A stretch of DNA of 64,000 bases from Eretmocerus hayati. Lineage: Eukaryota > Arthropoda > Insecta > Hymenoptera > Aphelinidae. The stretch covers positions 24,714,905-24,778,904 of the forward strand of contig CM056743.1 of assembly GCA_029851415.1 (NCBI GenBank). The letters are read 5' to 3'. The notes beneath the pieces were generated by a model. The model was not told where the DNA came from. It did not search any database and saw only the letters and a list, made by a program, of their open reading frames with translations. This document shows positions 1 to 11,647 of the stretch, one piece after another. A program made the translations under genes and the position numbers. Position 1 is the first letter of the stretch. Every line of letters starts with the position of its first letter.

Positions 1-451
1 GTCACTTTCAACCACATTTCATGATTCCAACTTTTATGGTGTATTGGTGTTCCAGAACTGTATCAGCATAGAGGGCTCAAAAATCATTCAATTCCTCACA
101 TCAAGCATCACTCGACTGTTTTGAATGAACAGATATGACTATTCATGATTGAGCTGTGAGATGTAAAGTGTCATGGCACGTTCCTGGATGGAGTTATCCT
201 GATGTTCTTAATAAGCAGTCGGTCTTCTGAATTTCAATATTTAATAACTTTTACGATTCATTACAGAATTATTGGTTTGCTGTATTTGACGAAAGGCATA
301 CTTTGGGACCAGCCGTGGCTGATCGCTTTGCTTGCCTCTAATCCATTTGCATTCTACAGCCCATCTTGGAGATTAATCAGAAGTTCTATCTTATATTTAT
401 AACTTCAAATCAAGCTCCATTCCAAATTATTAGGTATAAACTAAAAAGATG
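1..451. other. No gene seen
   Basis: AT-rich sequence with only short chance open frames. No splice-bounded coding exon or repeat was recognised. Confidence 0.5.
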
Positions 452-872
452 AAAATAAAATAACGTAAAAAAAATATTTTCAAAAGTTCGCTTTCATGCA
501 ACGTTGAACAGAATAGCAGCATTAAATGTGAGAACAATCTGAAATCTCTCTCTTGTTACTGGCATGAACGTTGGCTAAGTCAGTTAATGTACGTGCTCCA
601 AGATGTTCATGATTTTAGGTATAAATATGATAAAAGCATGGGTTGAAAACTTGATCCATCAACGGTATCTTCCATCATTCAACCCGCGGTTTCATCATAT
701 TTATACCTAAAATCATGAACATCTTCGAGCATGTACATCAACTGACTTAGCCAACGTTTATGCCAGTAACAAGAGAGAAATTTCAGATTATTCTCATATT
801 TAATGCTGCTATTCTGTTCAACGTTGCATAAAAGTGAATTTTTAAGATTATTTTTTTTACATTATTTTATTT
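452..872. repeat. Foldback (long inverted repeat) element
   Basis: Two inverted arms of about 195 bp (452-646 and 679-872) flank a spacer of about 32 bp. The arms share segments around CAACGTTGCATRAAAG and AGGTATAAATATGAT with scattered mismatches. No coding capacity is visible, so this looks like a MITE-like foldback. Confidence 0.85.
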
Positions 873-1561
873 CGTTTGCTTATCGCACGCATGGGTTTTT
901 CGTTGCACTATATTGAAACGCTATATTACAGTATCCTTCCCTCGCTAGAGTCAATTTCATGGATATGCATACACTTTCACGCGAGTACTCACTTCCATGA
1001 TTTTAAGGTCACCGATAGTTCAATACATATCGCTCACATGTGTACCGCATAGTTTACAAGGCCGCTGAGTCGAGCCGCCGAAAATTATAGGTCAAGTGGG
1101 GATGCTCGTCAAACGGCTGAAGTATTGCAGCAGCGAGGACCGGGTGCGACGAGCACGTCTCGTTCTAAAGTCTAAAAGGAAGCAACTAGATCTCCAGGGC
1201 TCCGGCCAGGCTTGCTACACACTGCCGCAGAAGCCATCCACTGGACTCTTGGCCAATCGACAACGCTGCAAGCACCGTAGCCGATCACCAACGTCGCACC
1301 AGGTCCTCGCCCTACGCCGAGCACCTTCACTTGAGCCGATTATCATAATTTTTGGTTCAAGAAATTAATTTCATTGATGTAAGTAGGGTGATATCAAGGA
1401 AAGTGGATTTTTAGTGAATTTATATCAGCACACTTCTCCTCTGGCCATTCTAGAGGTGAATAGATTTTTAAAATCATCCTGGATATACGCGTCCCAATAC
1501 TTGGGTTGGGTGTGATATCCAGGGATTTACAATAATTAAGCCGCAGGCAAAATCCCGTCCG
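873..1561. other. No gene seen; GC-richer patch
   Basis: A patch at about 1,060-1,340 is richer in G and C than its surroundings and is open for 91 codons. It has no recognisable domain, and I do not call it a gene. Confidence 0.4.
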
Positions 1562-1640
1562 TCCGGATCCCCCCGAGTAGGGCTGCCAACGTAAAATCGT
1601 AAGCAGGGTTGCCAACTTGACGGAAAAAATATGAGTTGGT
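1562..1640 (+). repeat. Dispersed repeat, inverted copy at about 24,400-24,460
   Basis: A GCTGCCAACGTAAAATCG...GTTGCCAACTTGACGG segment recurs on the opposite strand near 24,400. Both copies contain paired GTTGGCAAC-type motifs about 25 bp apart. The family is not identified. Confidence 0.6.
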
Positions 1641-1675
1641 ATTATGAGAGCGACAATAGATCTCATGTGTCGCAA

Positions 1676-1850
1676 GTATCTAAGTACTTATCTAAGATCA
1701 TTGAAGATCATCTAAGATCATCTATGATCATCTCAAAGTTATCTTTTGATTATCTTTTTATCTGATTGTCATCTTTTGATTATCTTTTCATCTTTTGGTT
1801 ATCTTATGGTTATCTTTAAGTTTTTTGTCGTTTTTTGATTATCTCTACTT
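1676..1850 (+). repeat. Degenerate ATCTTTTGATT / ATCATCTAAG simple repeat
   Basis: An imperfect iteration of 10-12 bp units such as ATCTTTTGATT and TCATCTAAGA. A similar run on the same strand occurs at 25,725-25,850, which suggests both derive from one dispersed element family. Confidence 0.7.
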
Positions 1851-2194
1851 TGCTTGTTCGATTGTTTTTACTTTCTCGAGTGATTTTTTAATATATTTTC
1901 ATTTTTTAAGTGTATTAAGTTGGTGTATTTCCTTTTTTATGTACTGTGCAATTTTTTAGAGATGGTATTACTCAATCGTGAGAAACTGATCTTTTTGAAA
2001 TTTTAAATTAGTTAGCCGATTTTGATTGATCTTTTTTTCATTATTCATCATTGAGTTAAATATCTATTATTAAATTTTTCAATGTTTAGCTAATATTTCA
2101 ATGAAATCTTTTTCTTTGTTTATCATGCAAATTTCCAGAGCTGTTATTGTTCGACTAAGAGAAACTGATGATTCTTTATTGGATATTTTAGTGA

Positions 2195-2690
2195 TTTTAC
2201 TATGAAAATAGTTGATTATTGAATATCTTCTCAACTATGTATTGAATACTCATTAAAAAATTTGTTAATTATCTGGAACGATTTTATTAATGAATTTGAA
2301 TAAAACTTCTATTGTTGTAATATGGTTATTGTTAGGTTGTTTGTTAATTGAATTTCGTTGAACCTTAATTAAATTCATCATATCATCCCCTCGAGTCATT
2401 TTAAGATTATTTGGAAGCTTATCCTAACTAAACCTATGAAATGAAAGGGAACGAGAGGGATGAGATGGGCAAATGTCCCGTCTCGGTTGAAATTTATTAG
2501 ATTGTTCAATATACATGATTTTTTCTGAAATAATTGAGTGATTTCACTATGGAAATAGTTGAGTATTGAATATCTTCTCAACTATGTATTGGATACTCCT
2601 TAAAAGATTTAATAATTATTTAGAAAGATTTTATCAATGGATTTGAATGAAACTTCTATTGTTGCAATATGGAAATTGTTAGATTGTTTG
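2195..2690 (+). repeat. Degenerate tandem duplication (period about 343 bp)
   Basis: A block of about 150 bp at 2,195-2,342 containing TTGAATATCTTCTCAACTAT recurs at 2,538-2,690. A weaker third relative lies near 1,980. This is AT-rich non-coding repeat sequence. Confidence 0.7.
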
Positions 2691-2724
2691 TCATATTGAT
2701 TTCATAGTCTTATCATGTTGTGTG

Positions 2725-3015
2725 TGAAGTGTTGATGAATTTGTTTTGTATTTTTCGCTTCGGTCGCTCTCAGCGGAGTTAATCACTCTTGAGCCATGGC
2801 CTAGGCGAGATACCGCAACGTCATCACCAGTGTAAAGTAAGTGTTTCAGTAATGCTAGGTGTAATCAGTTGTTTGTATTAAGGTCTATATATGTGATGAG
2901 TGTAGTGGTGATGAGTTTGTTTTGGATTTTTCGCTTCGGTCGCTCTCAGCGGAGTTAATCACTCTTGAGCAATGGCCTAGGCGAGTCACCGCAACGTTCT
3001 CATCAGTGTAAATTG
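2725..3015 (+). repeat. Tandem duplication of about 180 bp
   Basis: A segment with TTCGCTTCGGTCGCTCTCAG and GGAGTTAATCACTCTTGAGC occurs at about 2,751-2,835 and again at about 2,930-3,010. The first copy is followed by a donor-like GTAAGT, which the second lacks. No stable reading frame runs through it. Confidence 0.75.
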
Positions 3016-3712
3016 AAGTGTCTCAATTGTGATTGATGTGATTTCTTGTGTGTTCTAAATCATCAATGATGTTGTAAGAGGGACTGTTAATGTTGTTTAG
3101 TGTAGAGTCCATTTTGCAACAATAGTTGTTGAAAAATTTATTATTATCTGTTATTCCATTCTGGTGAATATAATGAAAAAAAGGAAAACCTTGATTCCTA
3201 ACGACGACTTCAATTGATTGCAAAATCATGTAAAGGTTATTATTGGGAGAATCTTCCTTCTATTTTGTTCAATTCATTGATTAAGGATGATGTAGTCAAA
3301 GTATGTGCGTTCCAAACCCAGAATTTCACGATTCCAAAAGAATATACAAATCTATGGATGAGTCATTTACTAACAGGGGACCTTCCAGGGTTCTGTGTAG
3401 AATGACTCAGAAGTGTAGGGATTCAGTTGGGTGGAAATTCTTTGATGGGATCCGTCAGTCAGCTAATAAGAACACCGAATCCTTGACATTCTCTCAGCAC
3501 TTTTGTGAGGCACCCTACCGCAAGCGATGGTCAAGTATTGGATTCTTCGCTATGTTGGAGTCACGTCGATTTATTATTAGCAAAAGTTCCATCATGAAGT
3601 TAAATCTACTCATTCTTGAAAACTCTGTCCTATTGTCGTGGTCGTGATTTCAAATTATTTATGATTTCGCAATTAGAATGATTTAAATTTATTTGAACCA
3701 CAATAAAAATGA

Positions 3713-3885
3713 TCATATCATCGTTTTTAAGTCATTTCAAAATTCTGTAGAACTTATTCTAATTAAACCTATGAAATGAGAGGAGACGAGAGATAAGCAA
3801 ATGTCCCGTCTCTGTTGAATCTTATTAAGTCATCCAATATACATATTTTTATTTTACAATATTCAGAAAATTTGATAATTTCATA
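3713..3885 (+). repeat. Direct repeat of 2,380-2,580
   Basis: Both copies contain AAACCTATGAAATGARAGG followed by CAAATGTCCCGTCTC and CAATATACAT. They lie 1.3 kb apart in the same orientation, so 1.9-3.9 kb is a zone of old segmental duplication. No gene was recognised between 3,016 and 4,318. Confidence 0.7.
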
Positions 3886-4128
3886 GGAACAGTATAAAAA
3901 TAAATATATCAACTAAATTGAATGTTTTTGAATAATTTTGAATCACCTGGAATACGTCCCCTAATTGACAATGATGGCATTCCAATTTTGCTCCTTGATT
4001 CCCTGTTGAGTTATTCATCCAATGGACTATCGGGATACATTTTTTTTTCGTCCTTAATGGCGCTGTGGGATGGAGAAATCAATATTGCGGATTATTTTTC
4101 TATCATAAAATAATTGGATTCGTTTGTG

Positions 4129-4270
4129 TGAATGCGTGTATATATAAATATGTGTGGGAGTGTGTGTGTGTATTTATTCGTGTGTGTGTCTGATGAAATT
4201 ATGAAGAAGGTTGTGTGTATAGTTTCTGGATATTGAAAATGTTTGTGTATGTGCATGTATGGGTGGGTGG
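4129..4270 (+). repeat. TG-rich microsatellite-like tract
   Basis: An interrupted (TG)n tract, with runs such as GTGTGTGTGTGTAT and GTGTGTGTCTG. A similar TG tract occurs at about 25,140-25,180. Confidence 0.75.
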
Positions 4271-4318
4271 GTGATGGAATATGGATTGAAATAATTATTG
4301 CGTGTCTGTTAATTGTTA

Positions 4319-4615
4319 CTAGCGTAATGCCTCGCGTTGCTCGGCTTGTAAATGTTTCCGATAGGCGTATTAGTTTTCCAAAATGCTCTTCCGAATCAAA
4401 TGAGAGTACGTTTTTCAAAAATTTTATATATTTAGTTAAGCGGCGGTTTCTCACATGGGTCTGAACTCATGAAGACCATGAAAGTTATCATTATATAACT
4501 CGATATGTGAAAATGGTACAGAACGTATTTTCATTTGATTTAAAAGAGCATTTTGGTGAACTGATACGCTTCTCGGGGACTTTTACAGGCCGAGCAACGC
4601 GAAACATAACGCTAG
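4319..4615. repeat. Foldback element
   Basis: Inverted arms of about 95 bp (4,319-4,413 and 4,521-4,615) start with AGCGTAATGCCTCGCGTTGC and end with its diverged complement. The spacer is about 107 bp. No open frame of note, so a non-autonomous element is likely. Confidence 0.85.
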
Positions 4616-4835
4616 TGTTTAATTATAAAAATACGGAAGTTTTCTATCGGAAATTCAGAAATATGATGTTGTAAAATATCGTTATGCTCAAATAAAGTGA
4701 TTTCTAGTAGGCCAAAGAGATGTACATCGATTTGACGTGAATTAATTACTCAGTTGGTTACAGGGATGAATATACAAGTGACACTCAAAATTTTCATGCT
4801 GGGCCTTACTTCGTACTAAGATCAATATCACCAAT

Positions 4836-4916
4836 GTCACCTGCTTGAGCCCATCGCGGATACACGTACTCTTTGAAGTTTAGCGAGTGTAAGAACAGTC
4901 GACGCAGAAAGAGGTG
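4836..4916 (+). repeat. Left remnant of first unit of tandem exon array
   Basis: This stretch (AGCCCATCGCGGATACACGT and following) is homologous to the 3' half of the exon-like segment in the array further right, for example 13,838-13,915. Its continuation is at 13,269 onward. The BEL element separates the two halves and duplicates AGGTG (4,912-4,916 and 13,269-13,273). Confidence 0.85.
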
Positions 4917-5420
4917 TGAATGGGTGAAGCCCAGAATATTAATTATAAGATCGCGATGGGGCGCTCGAGGACAGGGCAGTGGAAGCTTAAATTTATAACA
5001 CTCGATTTCTGTGAAAATAAAACAGTGGAATTTATTCACTTTCCGTTTCACTACATTTGGTTAAAGAAAAAGGCGCGAGGGAAGTGAGGGGTGAAATTGC
5101 GACGCGGAGAGATGAAGTCGCGAAGAAAATGCGATGGAGCTCGCGGCACTGGAAATCGCGAGTTCGAGCTAGGCTGACAATAATTAGCCTGCTCGGTGGT
5201 CGGTGGTGAACTGCCGGTTCGCCGAAGCGAGATCGCCGTCGAGGCCGAGAGGGACTGAGGGAGAGCAATGTTGCCAAATTTCTAGGAAATTTGAATGCGC
5301 CAATCAGCAGGCATTCAAATCATACGATTTTAAGGGGAGAAAAGTTCATCGCTCTGCCTTGGCTCTCTCGTTCTCGAAAGCTCTGGAAATTTATCCGAAT
5401 ACAACCGACTTTCCCGAACA
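4917..5420 (-). repeat. 3' LTR of BEL/Pao element
   Basis: 504 bp; the coding strand begins TGTTCGGGAAAGTC and ends CACCCATTCA. It is the same length as the copy at 12,765-13,268 and differs from it by scattered substitutions. The duplicated target AGGTG lies just outside at 4,912-4,916. Confidence 0.95.
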
Positions 5421-5433
5421 TTCCGCCTCCTTT
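5421..5433 (-). other. Polypurine tract of BEL/Pao element
   Basis: The coding strand reads AAAGGAGGCGGAA and ends exactly at the first base of the 3' LTR. This is the expected place for the plus-strand primer in reverse transcription. Confidence 0.85.
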
Positions 5434-6304
5434 GCTTGCTCATAGCAAGCAACAAAAAAAAGGAATTCCACTATTGAATTGATCAACTCGATCTTGAACC
5501 AGGTGAATTTTGGAGGACGAAATATTCGAAAAACTCAATGTTTCAGGCAAAAGCATTCAAAATTTCACAACCGTGATTGAATACGAAACCAAAAAAAACA
5601 GAGTCGTCAACCTGAATAAATCACTACATGATCATAAAAAAAACTGAATGATTGACGCCTCAACTGATCATGAATGATCTTACGAATGATTTTATCCGAC
5701 AGTGACCGATAATACTGAAAAAAGAAACTGAAACTATCAACATATAAAATTCAATAGATCAATGAAAAAGAATTCAATCGAGCTCCACGCGTCAATAAAT
5801 CTCAAGAAAAAATGAGCATTCTACTCCAACCTTTCTCAACATGATAAAATCAAACTCAAGTGGTTAAGCTGATCAATTTGAACAAAAAACATCACGCGCA
5901 GTGATCAGCTGCCAACGAAACAATCGAAAACAAAATCAATCAACAACAAAAATATGGCAAGAGACCCATTTTGTCTCAAAATCGACAAAAGTCTAACAAC
6001 ATAGTACATAGGTCCAATTTTAGGACACGATTAAATGGTACGAACCCAATTATATGTAAATTGTAGGCTTCGAAATGACTCTAAGTTGAAAAAAATAGTG
6101 ATTAAAGGTGGACAAATCATTCTAATCCCTTCTACGCGTCGGTTTCGCAATGATTCCACTTGGCAAATACGCTATTGTGACTCTAATGAAGCTCTTCAAA
6201 AACAATTACACAAAATTGGGGCCAAACGAACGACATATGATTCACGGGTGTCGCGGGACGAGGAAAAAGTGTGTAGTGAAGTGTCGAGATTACGCGGTCA
6301 TCTT
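5434..6304 (-). other. BEL/Pao 3' untranslated region
   Basis: About 870 bp between the gag-pol stop and the polypurine tract. It is A-rich on the plus strand, and short frames on either strand match nothing recognisable. An env-like frame is not seen here. Confidence 0.6.
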
Positions 6305-9300
6305 TCATGATTCTTCTTGTTGTTCCTTGGCTTCTTCTTCGGGTTGACCAGAGGGCTCCCTGCCCTCTTCCTCAGGATCTATGGGCAACTTGATGATCTT
6401 GCAGAGTGCCCGGCGAAGAGTTGTGGTGGCGGTCTTGAGATCGACCACGCGCACCAATCCGTCAGCTCCTGGATGGATGGCAGTGACCCTTGCCATGGGC
6501 CATTTTGTAGGTGGCGTAAGCTCGTCCTTCACCAACACAAGATCTCCCACTCGAATTTGCTCTTGTACTGCTAGCCATTTGGACCTCAGTTGATAATGAT
6601 GCATGACTTCCATACGCCATCGATTCCAAAAATCATTCCTCATGCGTTGTATGGCTCTCCACCTGCACTGAGGAGACTGTGTTACTTCTGCATCGTTATA
6701 TGGTTCAGGTAAAGCAGTCATAGATCTACCAATAAGCAAATGTCCCGGAGTAAGGGCAACCAAATCAGTTGCTTCAGGTGATAAAGGGCAAAGCGGTCTA
6801 GAATTTAGGCATGCTTCGATTTGAGAACTAAGAGTTTGCAATTCTTCAAAAGTGAACTTAGAGTCACCCAGTACTCGCTTCAGATGATGTTTGAATGAGC
6901 GCACCGCCGCCTCCCATAAACCTCCAAAGTGAGGTGCGCGAGGCGGTGAAAAGTGCCAAGTGACTCCCTCTTTAGCTAATTCTTCGCTTAGTTCTATGGA
7001 AAATGCTGATGTTTGGTCAAATAATTGCCGAAGCTCTCTTTCAGCACCTACAAAGTTTTTGGCGTTGTCGCAATATATATCTGTACATTTACCTCGTCTC
7101 GCAGCGAATCTATGAACTGCGGCTAAGAATGCCGGAGTGGTGAGATCTGAAACGGTTTCAACGTGAGTTGCTCGCGTGAACATACAAACGAAAATGCAAA
7201 AGTATCCCTTTGTGGTTTTAGCACCCCTTCCACGAGAAAATAGAACAGATATTGGTCCTGCATAATCGATGCCACAAGCTTGAAAGGCATACTTTGGAGT
7301 AACTCTATCCGCTGGTAATGGGGCCATTTGCTGTATGAGCGGTCTACCACCGTACCGAGTACATTTCCCACAACTACGATAAACCTTTTGAACTACATGT
7401 TGTACTCGAGGTATCCACGCCCATCTATATAGGTCACTCAACATGAGCTGAACTCCCCCATGTAACAAATTTCTGTGTAACTCCTCGACCAAACGTTGAA
7501 CAAAGATGCTTCTACTCGACAAAATAACTGGATGTATTTCGTTGTAAGACAAGTTTGCATTTTGAAGGCGTCCACCAACTCTCAAAACCCCACGAGCATC
7601 TAAGAATGGTAGCAATCTTCGGATGTCACTTTTCTTCGACAAGTTTTTCCCTTTCTCTAAATCTGAGATTTCTTCAGCAAAGTGCTGCCTTTGAATGGAC
7701 TTGAACAATGCAACTTTAGCTGCGTTCAACTCTATGGGACTCAAGAATGATTTGCGACGATCTTCAGAATTGCGCGAAGCATTGAATTTCCATCGAAATA
7801 TATATGCAACGATGCGAACTATTTTTGAAAAAGAACTAACATGCTTTTGAAGGTGTTCCAAAACTGGTGACGATTCCACAACCAAATGAGCAAGCGCTTC
7901 TGCGCACACGGGTTCTGACGAAACTTTAGGCCATTCATCTTTCGATTGAGTCATCCAATTAGGACCATACCACCAAATGTTCAAATTTAAAAGTTCTTTT
8001 GCAGTCACCCCCCGGGTTGCGCGATCGGCGCAATTTTCTTCCGAACAAACATGCCTCCATACAGCATCAGGAAGAGTGCTGCTAATCATACTCACTCGAT
8101 TGGCCACAAAAGTCTCCCATTTTGAATTGTGACCATTGAGCCAATCCAGGACAACTTTCGAATCTGGCCAGCAATAAACAGCTGATGGCCGAACTTCCAA
8201 ATTATTCATCACATGTTTCGCCAATTTAACCAACAAAACTGCAGCACAAAATTCAAGCTTGGGTATGGACAGCGTTTTTACCGGCGCGACTCTCGTTTTT
8301 GCCATAATCAAGTTTGAAGTTTCTCCTGGAATCACCAAAAAAACAGCTGCCGCATAAGCCCTTTTCGACGCGTCCGCAAACCCATGAAGCTCCCAATTCG
8401 AACTTTTCAGAGTACCCAACCAGCGAGACACGCGAACTTGCGACAAAAGTGGAACTTGTGACCGTATTTCTAGCCATTCCGCGAGTACTTCTCCAACGAC
8501 AGGAGTGTCCCAATCAATTTTCAAATGCCACGTGTTTTGCAACAAAATTTTAGCTTGTATCAAAAACGGAGCTAACCAACCAAGGGGATCGAATAACCGA
8601 GCTACTTTTGAAAGTTTAGTTCTTTTAGTAACCGTATCAGGAGCAGAGGGCATCGATATACGAAAGAAAAATTCATCATCGTGCGGTGACCATTTTAATC
8701 CAAGTGTGGAGACAACATCGTCGAGTTCTATCGAAATGTCACCTGAGTTTTCTGAAGAGAGCCCCCTCAGCAATTCCGAGTGATTTGCTGACCACTTTCC
8801 AAGTTCCATACATGCGCACGACATGATAGAAATCAGCTGATCTCGAGCTTCCAATGCGGCTGAAAGAGTATCCCCTCCCCCAAACAAATCATCCATGTAT
8901 CGACGATATAGGATAATGAGAACAGCGATAGGAAACTGTTCCTTGTAAATTTCAGCCAAATGGAGGAGAACTCTAATAGCCAGGTATGGCGCACAAACTG
9001 TTCCGTAAGTGACCGTGAGTAATACATAATCGAGGATTTCCTCTTGCCCCAATGGCCGCCAGACAATCCTCTGCCAATTTACATCATCCGGATGTACCAA
9101 AATTTGTCTGAACATTTTAACTATGTCAGTACAAAATCCATATTTGAAAAATCTCCAACGGATTAATACTAATGTTAAATCATTTTGAAGCTTGGGGCCA
9201 GCCAATAAAAAATCATTTAAACTTTTACCATTACCTGTTTTGTGCGAAGCATTCAGAACGACTCGAATTTTGTCGCTGTCCTTACGAAAAACAGGATGAT

Positions 9301-11647
9301 GTGGCAGGTAAGATGGCGCTGGCTTTGACCCATCTGGTGGCTGCGTGCGTCTCATGTGACCCAGTGACTCGTACTGTTCCATGAACTCGGTGTATGCTCC
9401 ATCCAACTTCGAATCTCGTTGTCGTTTTTTCTCCGATCGTAGTAAGCATGCGACCGCAACGTCCCTAGATTCGGAAAACGAAGCTTCATGAGTATTTTGT
9501 GTGAAAGGGAGGCGCACGACGAAGCGTCCTTCAGACGTGCGCTCGACAGACGACCTAAACAATTTTTCACAATACTCCTCCTCAGCTGTAAGATGGCGAT
9601 TAGCTGGGAGTTCTTCAATTTCCCAAAATTTAGTTAGTTGATTTGACAGAGAACTATCAACGCCCGCATGCAAAGATAAAACGACACGAGGATTCACAGT
9701 TTCGACACCCGACTCCGTACCTCCAGTGAGGATCCAGCCCAATGCTGTGTTCTGAGCGGTAGGAGTTTTTGATGGGCCCTTTACCAAACCTTCTCTAAGA
9801 ATTTCACTATACTGTGCCCACACTTCTGTGCCCAATAAACAATCAACTTTAGCGGGAATGAAAAATTCCGGATCCGCAAGTGTTAGTCCATCTAAATGTG
9901 ACCAATCGTCACATTCCACCGTTGACCTAGGCAAAAATGAGGTAAGTTCCGGAAGAACCAGAGCCTCAATGTTGAACGAGAAATTTGAATCGATTTTGGA
10001 CAGTAGAGTGAGCGAAACTTCACTCGTCGAAACGACTGTGCGTCGATCCCCAATGGTATTTATGCCCAACCTAAGTTTCCGCGATGGCAAATTCAAAGCT
10101 TGAACGACTCTATCAGCCACGAACGAACAGTCCGAGCCTGGGTCAATCAAGGCACGAGCTTCAACTTTCTGTCCGTCGGGACCTTGCAACCAGACACGCG
10201 CAGTTGCTACTAAACGCGCTTGCTTTGACACTGCGGAAAAACTGTGAATTAAATGACAACCAGCTTGTTGCTGCGAATTTTGAGAATCCTCTGGCTTAGA
10301 AGCACCCGAAAAATCCATATGTAGTTTTGTATGATGTGGCCGTTTACACTTACTACACTTATACTGCGAACCACATTTATCAGCATAATGACCAGGCTTT
10401 AAACAATTTATACATAAACGATTTGTTTTACAAAATTCAAATCTTTGGTGCACAGATAGCGATAAAAACTTTTCACATTTGTGCAAGGCATGATCACCTT
10501 TACAATTTATACAAATAAGTGGGCTGCTAGACTGACCCTTATTATTTTGTGAATTTCCAAAATTTGTATTTACATTCCTTCTACTAGGATTGCCTTGGTA
10601 TCTTCCAGCAGAAGACGAGCCAGGCTTCGATTCGTTTGTCACTACCGACCCTGAATGAGCTGCGTTCAATGATTGAATACGATTTTCCAAAAAATTTGAC
10701 AAAGCAGCATAGATTGGAAAACCCTCAACATTTTCTTGCGCAATGGTCCAACTCTCTCTGGTGCCCGGATCCAATTTTCGAACAATTAAATGAACGAGCC
10801 AACAATCCCATTCATCAACGGGACACTCTAGATCTCGAAGGCCTTGAATAGATTCTTCTGCTTGATTCATAATTGTAACAAAAGCTTGAGCAGATTTTTT
10901 GGTAATTGGGGCTAAATCGATCGATTCGTTCAAGTGTGTGCTCAATCTCAACCGAGAGTTATCGTAACGTCGACATAATTTATTCCAAGCAATTAAAAAG
11001 CTTGTAGTACGCGTTTTGACGCCTTTCATCATTTTTTCTGCGTCACCCTCAACTGCATTGAGCAAATGGTTCAATTTAGCAGACGATGATAAATCAGGAT
11101 TCTCCCCAATAACCGATGTAAAACGCTCCTTGAAATATTCCCAATCAGCTTGTTTACCAGAAAATTTAGGCGGTTCAAGTCTAGGAATTGACTGCAATTC
11201 CGACGACGCACGTATAAGTTGCTGCGCATCAAAATGTTGATATGGGTGGAAATTTTGATTTTGAGGATGATTGCCTGAATAGACTGACGCGTTGACTGAG
11301 CCTCGCGCAGAACCATGAACTGAACCATGTTCAGACAGTGATTCTTCTGGTATCGTTAATTCAGCAATTTTATCTAGTAAATCGGATTTCAGAATTGAAT
11401 AATTTCCTTCGATTTCTAAAAAGCCTAATTTAGTAAAATATTCTTCGTCCTTCAATTCATCCTTATGCTGTTGTAAATTCAAATCATTTTGGCAAAATTC
11501 ATCCCAATATCTTTCTAATAACTCCAAGCGAGTTTTGAGAAAATTTACAGTAATGTTTTCTTTGCCCTTTTTGGCAGTATTTGTATCAAAATTACGAATG
11601 TAAACGACAAGTTGCAATTGCCTATTAAACAGAAGTCTAGCAGCCAT
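6305..11647 (-). CDS. gag-pol: BEL/Pao Gag-Pol polyprotein
   Basis: The frame is open from 11,668, but its first ATG is at 11,645-11,647 (MAARLLF), giving about 1,780 residues. Positions below count from the upstream end of the frame, seven codons earlier. Order: gag with the Pao-type region around residues 120-330; cysteine and histidine zinc knuckles at about 385-450; an aspartic protease with an ALIDPGSD motif near 508; reverse transcriptase with YMDD near 924-927; RNase H with FADAS near 1093; an HHCC-type integrase zinc region; a DDE core with GIDYAGP near 1465, YCDNAKNF near 1533 and HFGGLWE near 1580; and the BEL/Pao C-terminal integrase tail. No stop or frameshift interrupts it, so it could be active. 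The product copies element RNA to DNA in particles and integrates it. Confidence 0.96.
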   Translation of the reverse strand: MAARLLFNRQLQLVVYIRNFDTNTAKKGKENITVNFLKTRLELLERYWDEFCQNDLNLQQHKDELKDEEYFTKLGFLEIEGNYSILKSDLLDKIAELTIPEESLSEHGSVHGSARGSVNASVYSGNHPQNQNFHPYQHFDAQQLIRASSELQSIPRLEPPKFSGKQADWEYFKERFTSVIGENPDLSSSAKLNHLLNAVEGDAEKMMKGVKTRTTSFLIAWNKLCRRYDNSRLRLSTHLNESIDLAPITKKSAQAFVTIMNQAEESIQGLRDLECPVDEWDCWLVHLIVRKLDPGTRESWTIAQENVEGFPIYAALSNFLENRIQSLNAAHSGSVVTNESKPGSSSAGRYQGNPSRRNVNTNFGNSQNNKGQSSSPLICINCKGDHALHKCEKFLSLSVHQRFEFCKTNRLCINCLKPGHYADKCGSQYKCSKCKRPHHTKLHMDFSGASKPEDSQNSQQQAGCHLIHSFSAVSKQARLVATARVWLQGPDGQKVEARALIDPGSDCSFVADRVVQALNLPSRKLRLGINTIGDRRTVVSTSEVSLTLLSKIDSNFSFNIEALVLPELTSFLPRSTVECDDWSHLDGLTLADPEFFIPAKVDCLLGTEVWAQYSEILREGLVKGPSKTPTAQNTALGWILTGGTESGVETVNPRVVLSLHAGVDSSLSNQLTKFWEIEELPANRHLTAEEEYCEKLFRSSVERTSEGRFVVRLPFTQNTHEASFSESRDVAVACLLRSEKKRQRDSKLDGAYTEFMEQYESLGHMRRTQPPDGSKPAPSYLPHHPVFRKDSDKIRVVLNASHKTGNGKSLNDFLLAGPKLQNDLTLVLIRWRFFKYGFCTDIVKMFRQILVHPDDVNWQRIVWRPLGQEEILDYVLLTVTYGTVCAPYLAIRVLLHLAEIYKEQFPIAVLIILYRRYMDDLFGGGDTLSAALEARDQLISIMSCACMELGKWSANHSELLRGLSSENSGDISIELDDVVSTLGLKWSPHDDEFFFRISMPSAPDTVTKRTKLSKVARLFDPLGWLAPFLIQAKILLQNTWHLKIDWDTPVVGEVLAEWLEIRSQVPLLSQVRVSRWLGTLKSSNWELHGFADASKRAYAAAVFLVIPGETSNLIMAKTRVAPVKTLSIPKLEFCAAVLLVKLAKHVMNNLEVRPSAVYCWPDSKVVLDWLNGHNSKWETFVANRVSMISSTLPDAVWRHVCSEENCADRATRGVTAKELLNLNIWWYGPNWMTQSKDEWPKVSSEPVCAEALAHLVVESSPVLEHLQKHVSSFSKIVRIVAYIFRWKFNASRNSEDRRKSFLSPIELNAAKVALFKSIQRQHFAEEISDLEKGKNLSKKSDIRRLLPFLDARGVLRVGGRLQNANLSYNEIHPVILSSRSIFVQRLVEELHRNLLHGGVQLMLSDLYRWAWIPRVQHVVQKVYRSCGKCTRYGGRPLIQQMAPLPADRVTPKYAFQACGIDYAGPISVLFSRGRGAKTTKGYFCIFVCMFTRATHVETVSDLTTPAFLAAVHRFAARRGKCTDIYCDNAKNFVGAERELRQLFDQTSAFSIELSEELAKEGVTWHFSPPRAPHFGGLWEAAVRSFKHHLKRVLGDSKFTFEELQTLSSQIEACLNSRPLCPLSPEATDLVALTPGHLLIGRSMTALPEPYNDAEVTQSPQCRWRAIQRMRNDFWNRWRMEVMHHYQLRSKWLAVQEQIRVGDLVLVKDELTPPTKWPMARVTAIHPGADGLVRVVDLKTATTTLRRALCKIIKLPIDPEEEGREPSGQPEEEAKEQQEES

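Noticed and set aside
1096..1368. 91-codon frame in a GC-richer patch
   Set aside because: Starts at a non-ATG codon or weak context, with no domain and no splice context.
4129..4270. CRISPR-like or structured tandem repeat
   Set aside because: It is a simple TG-rich tract without spacers, in a eukaryotic context.
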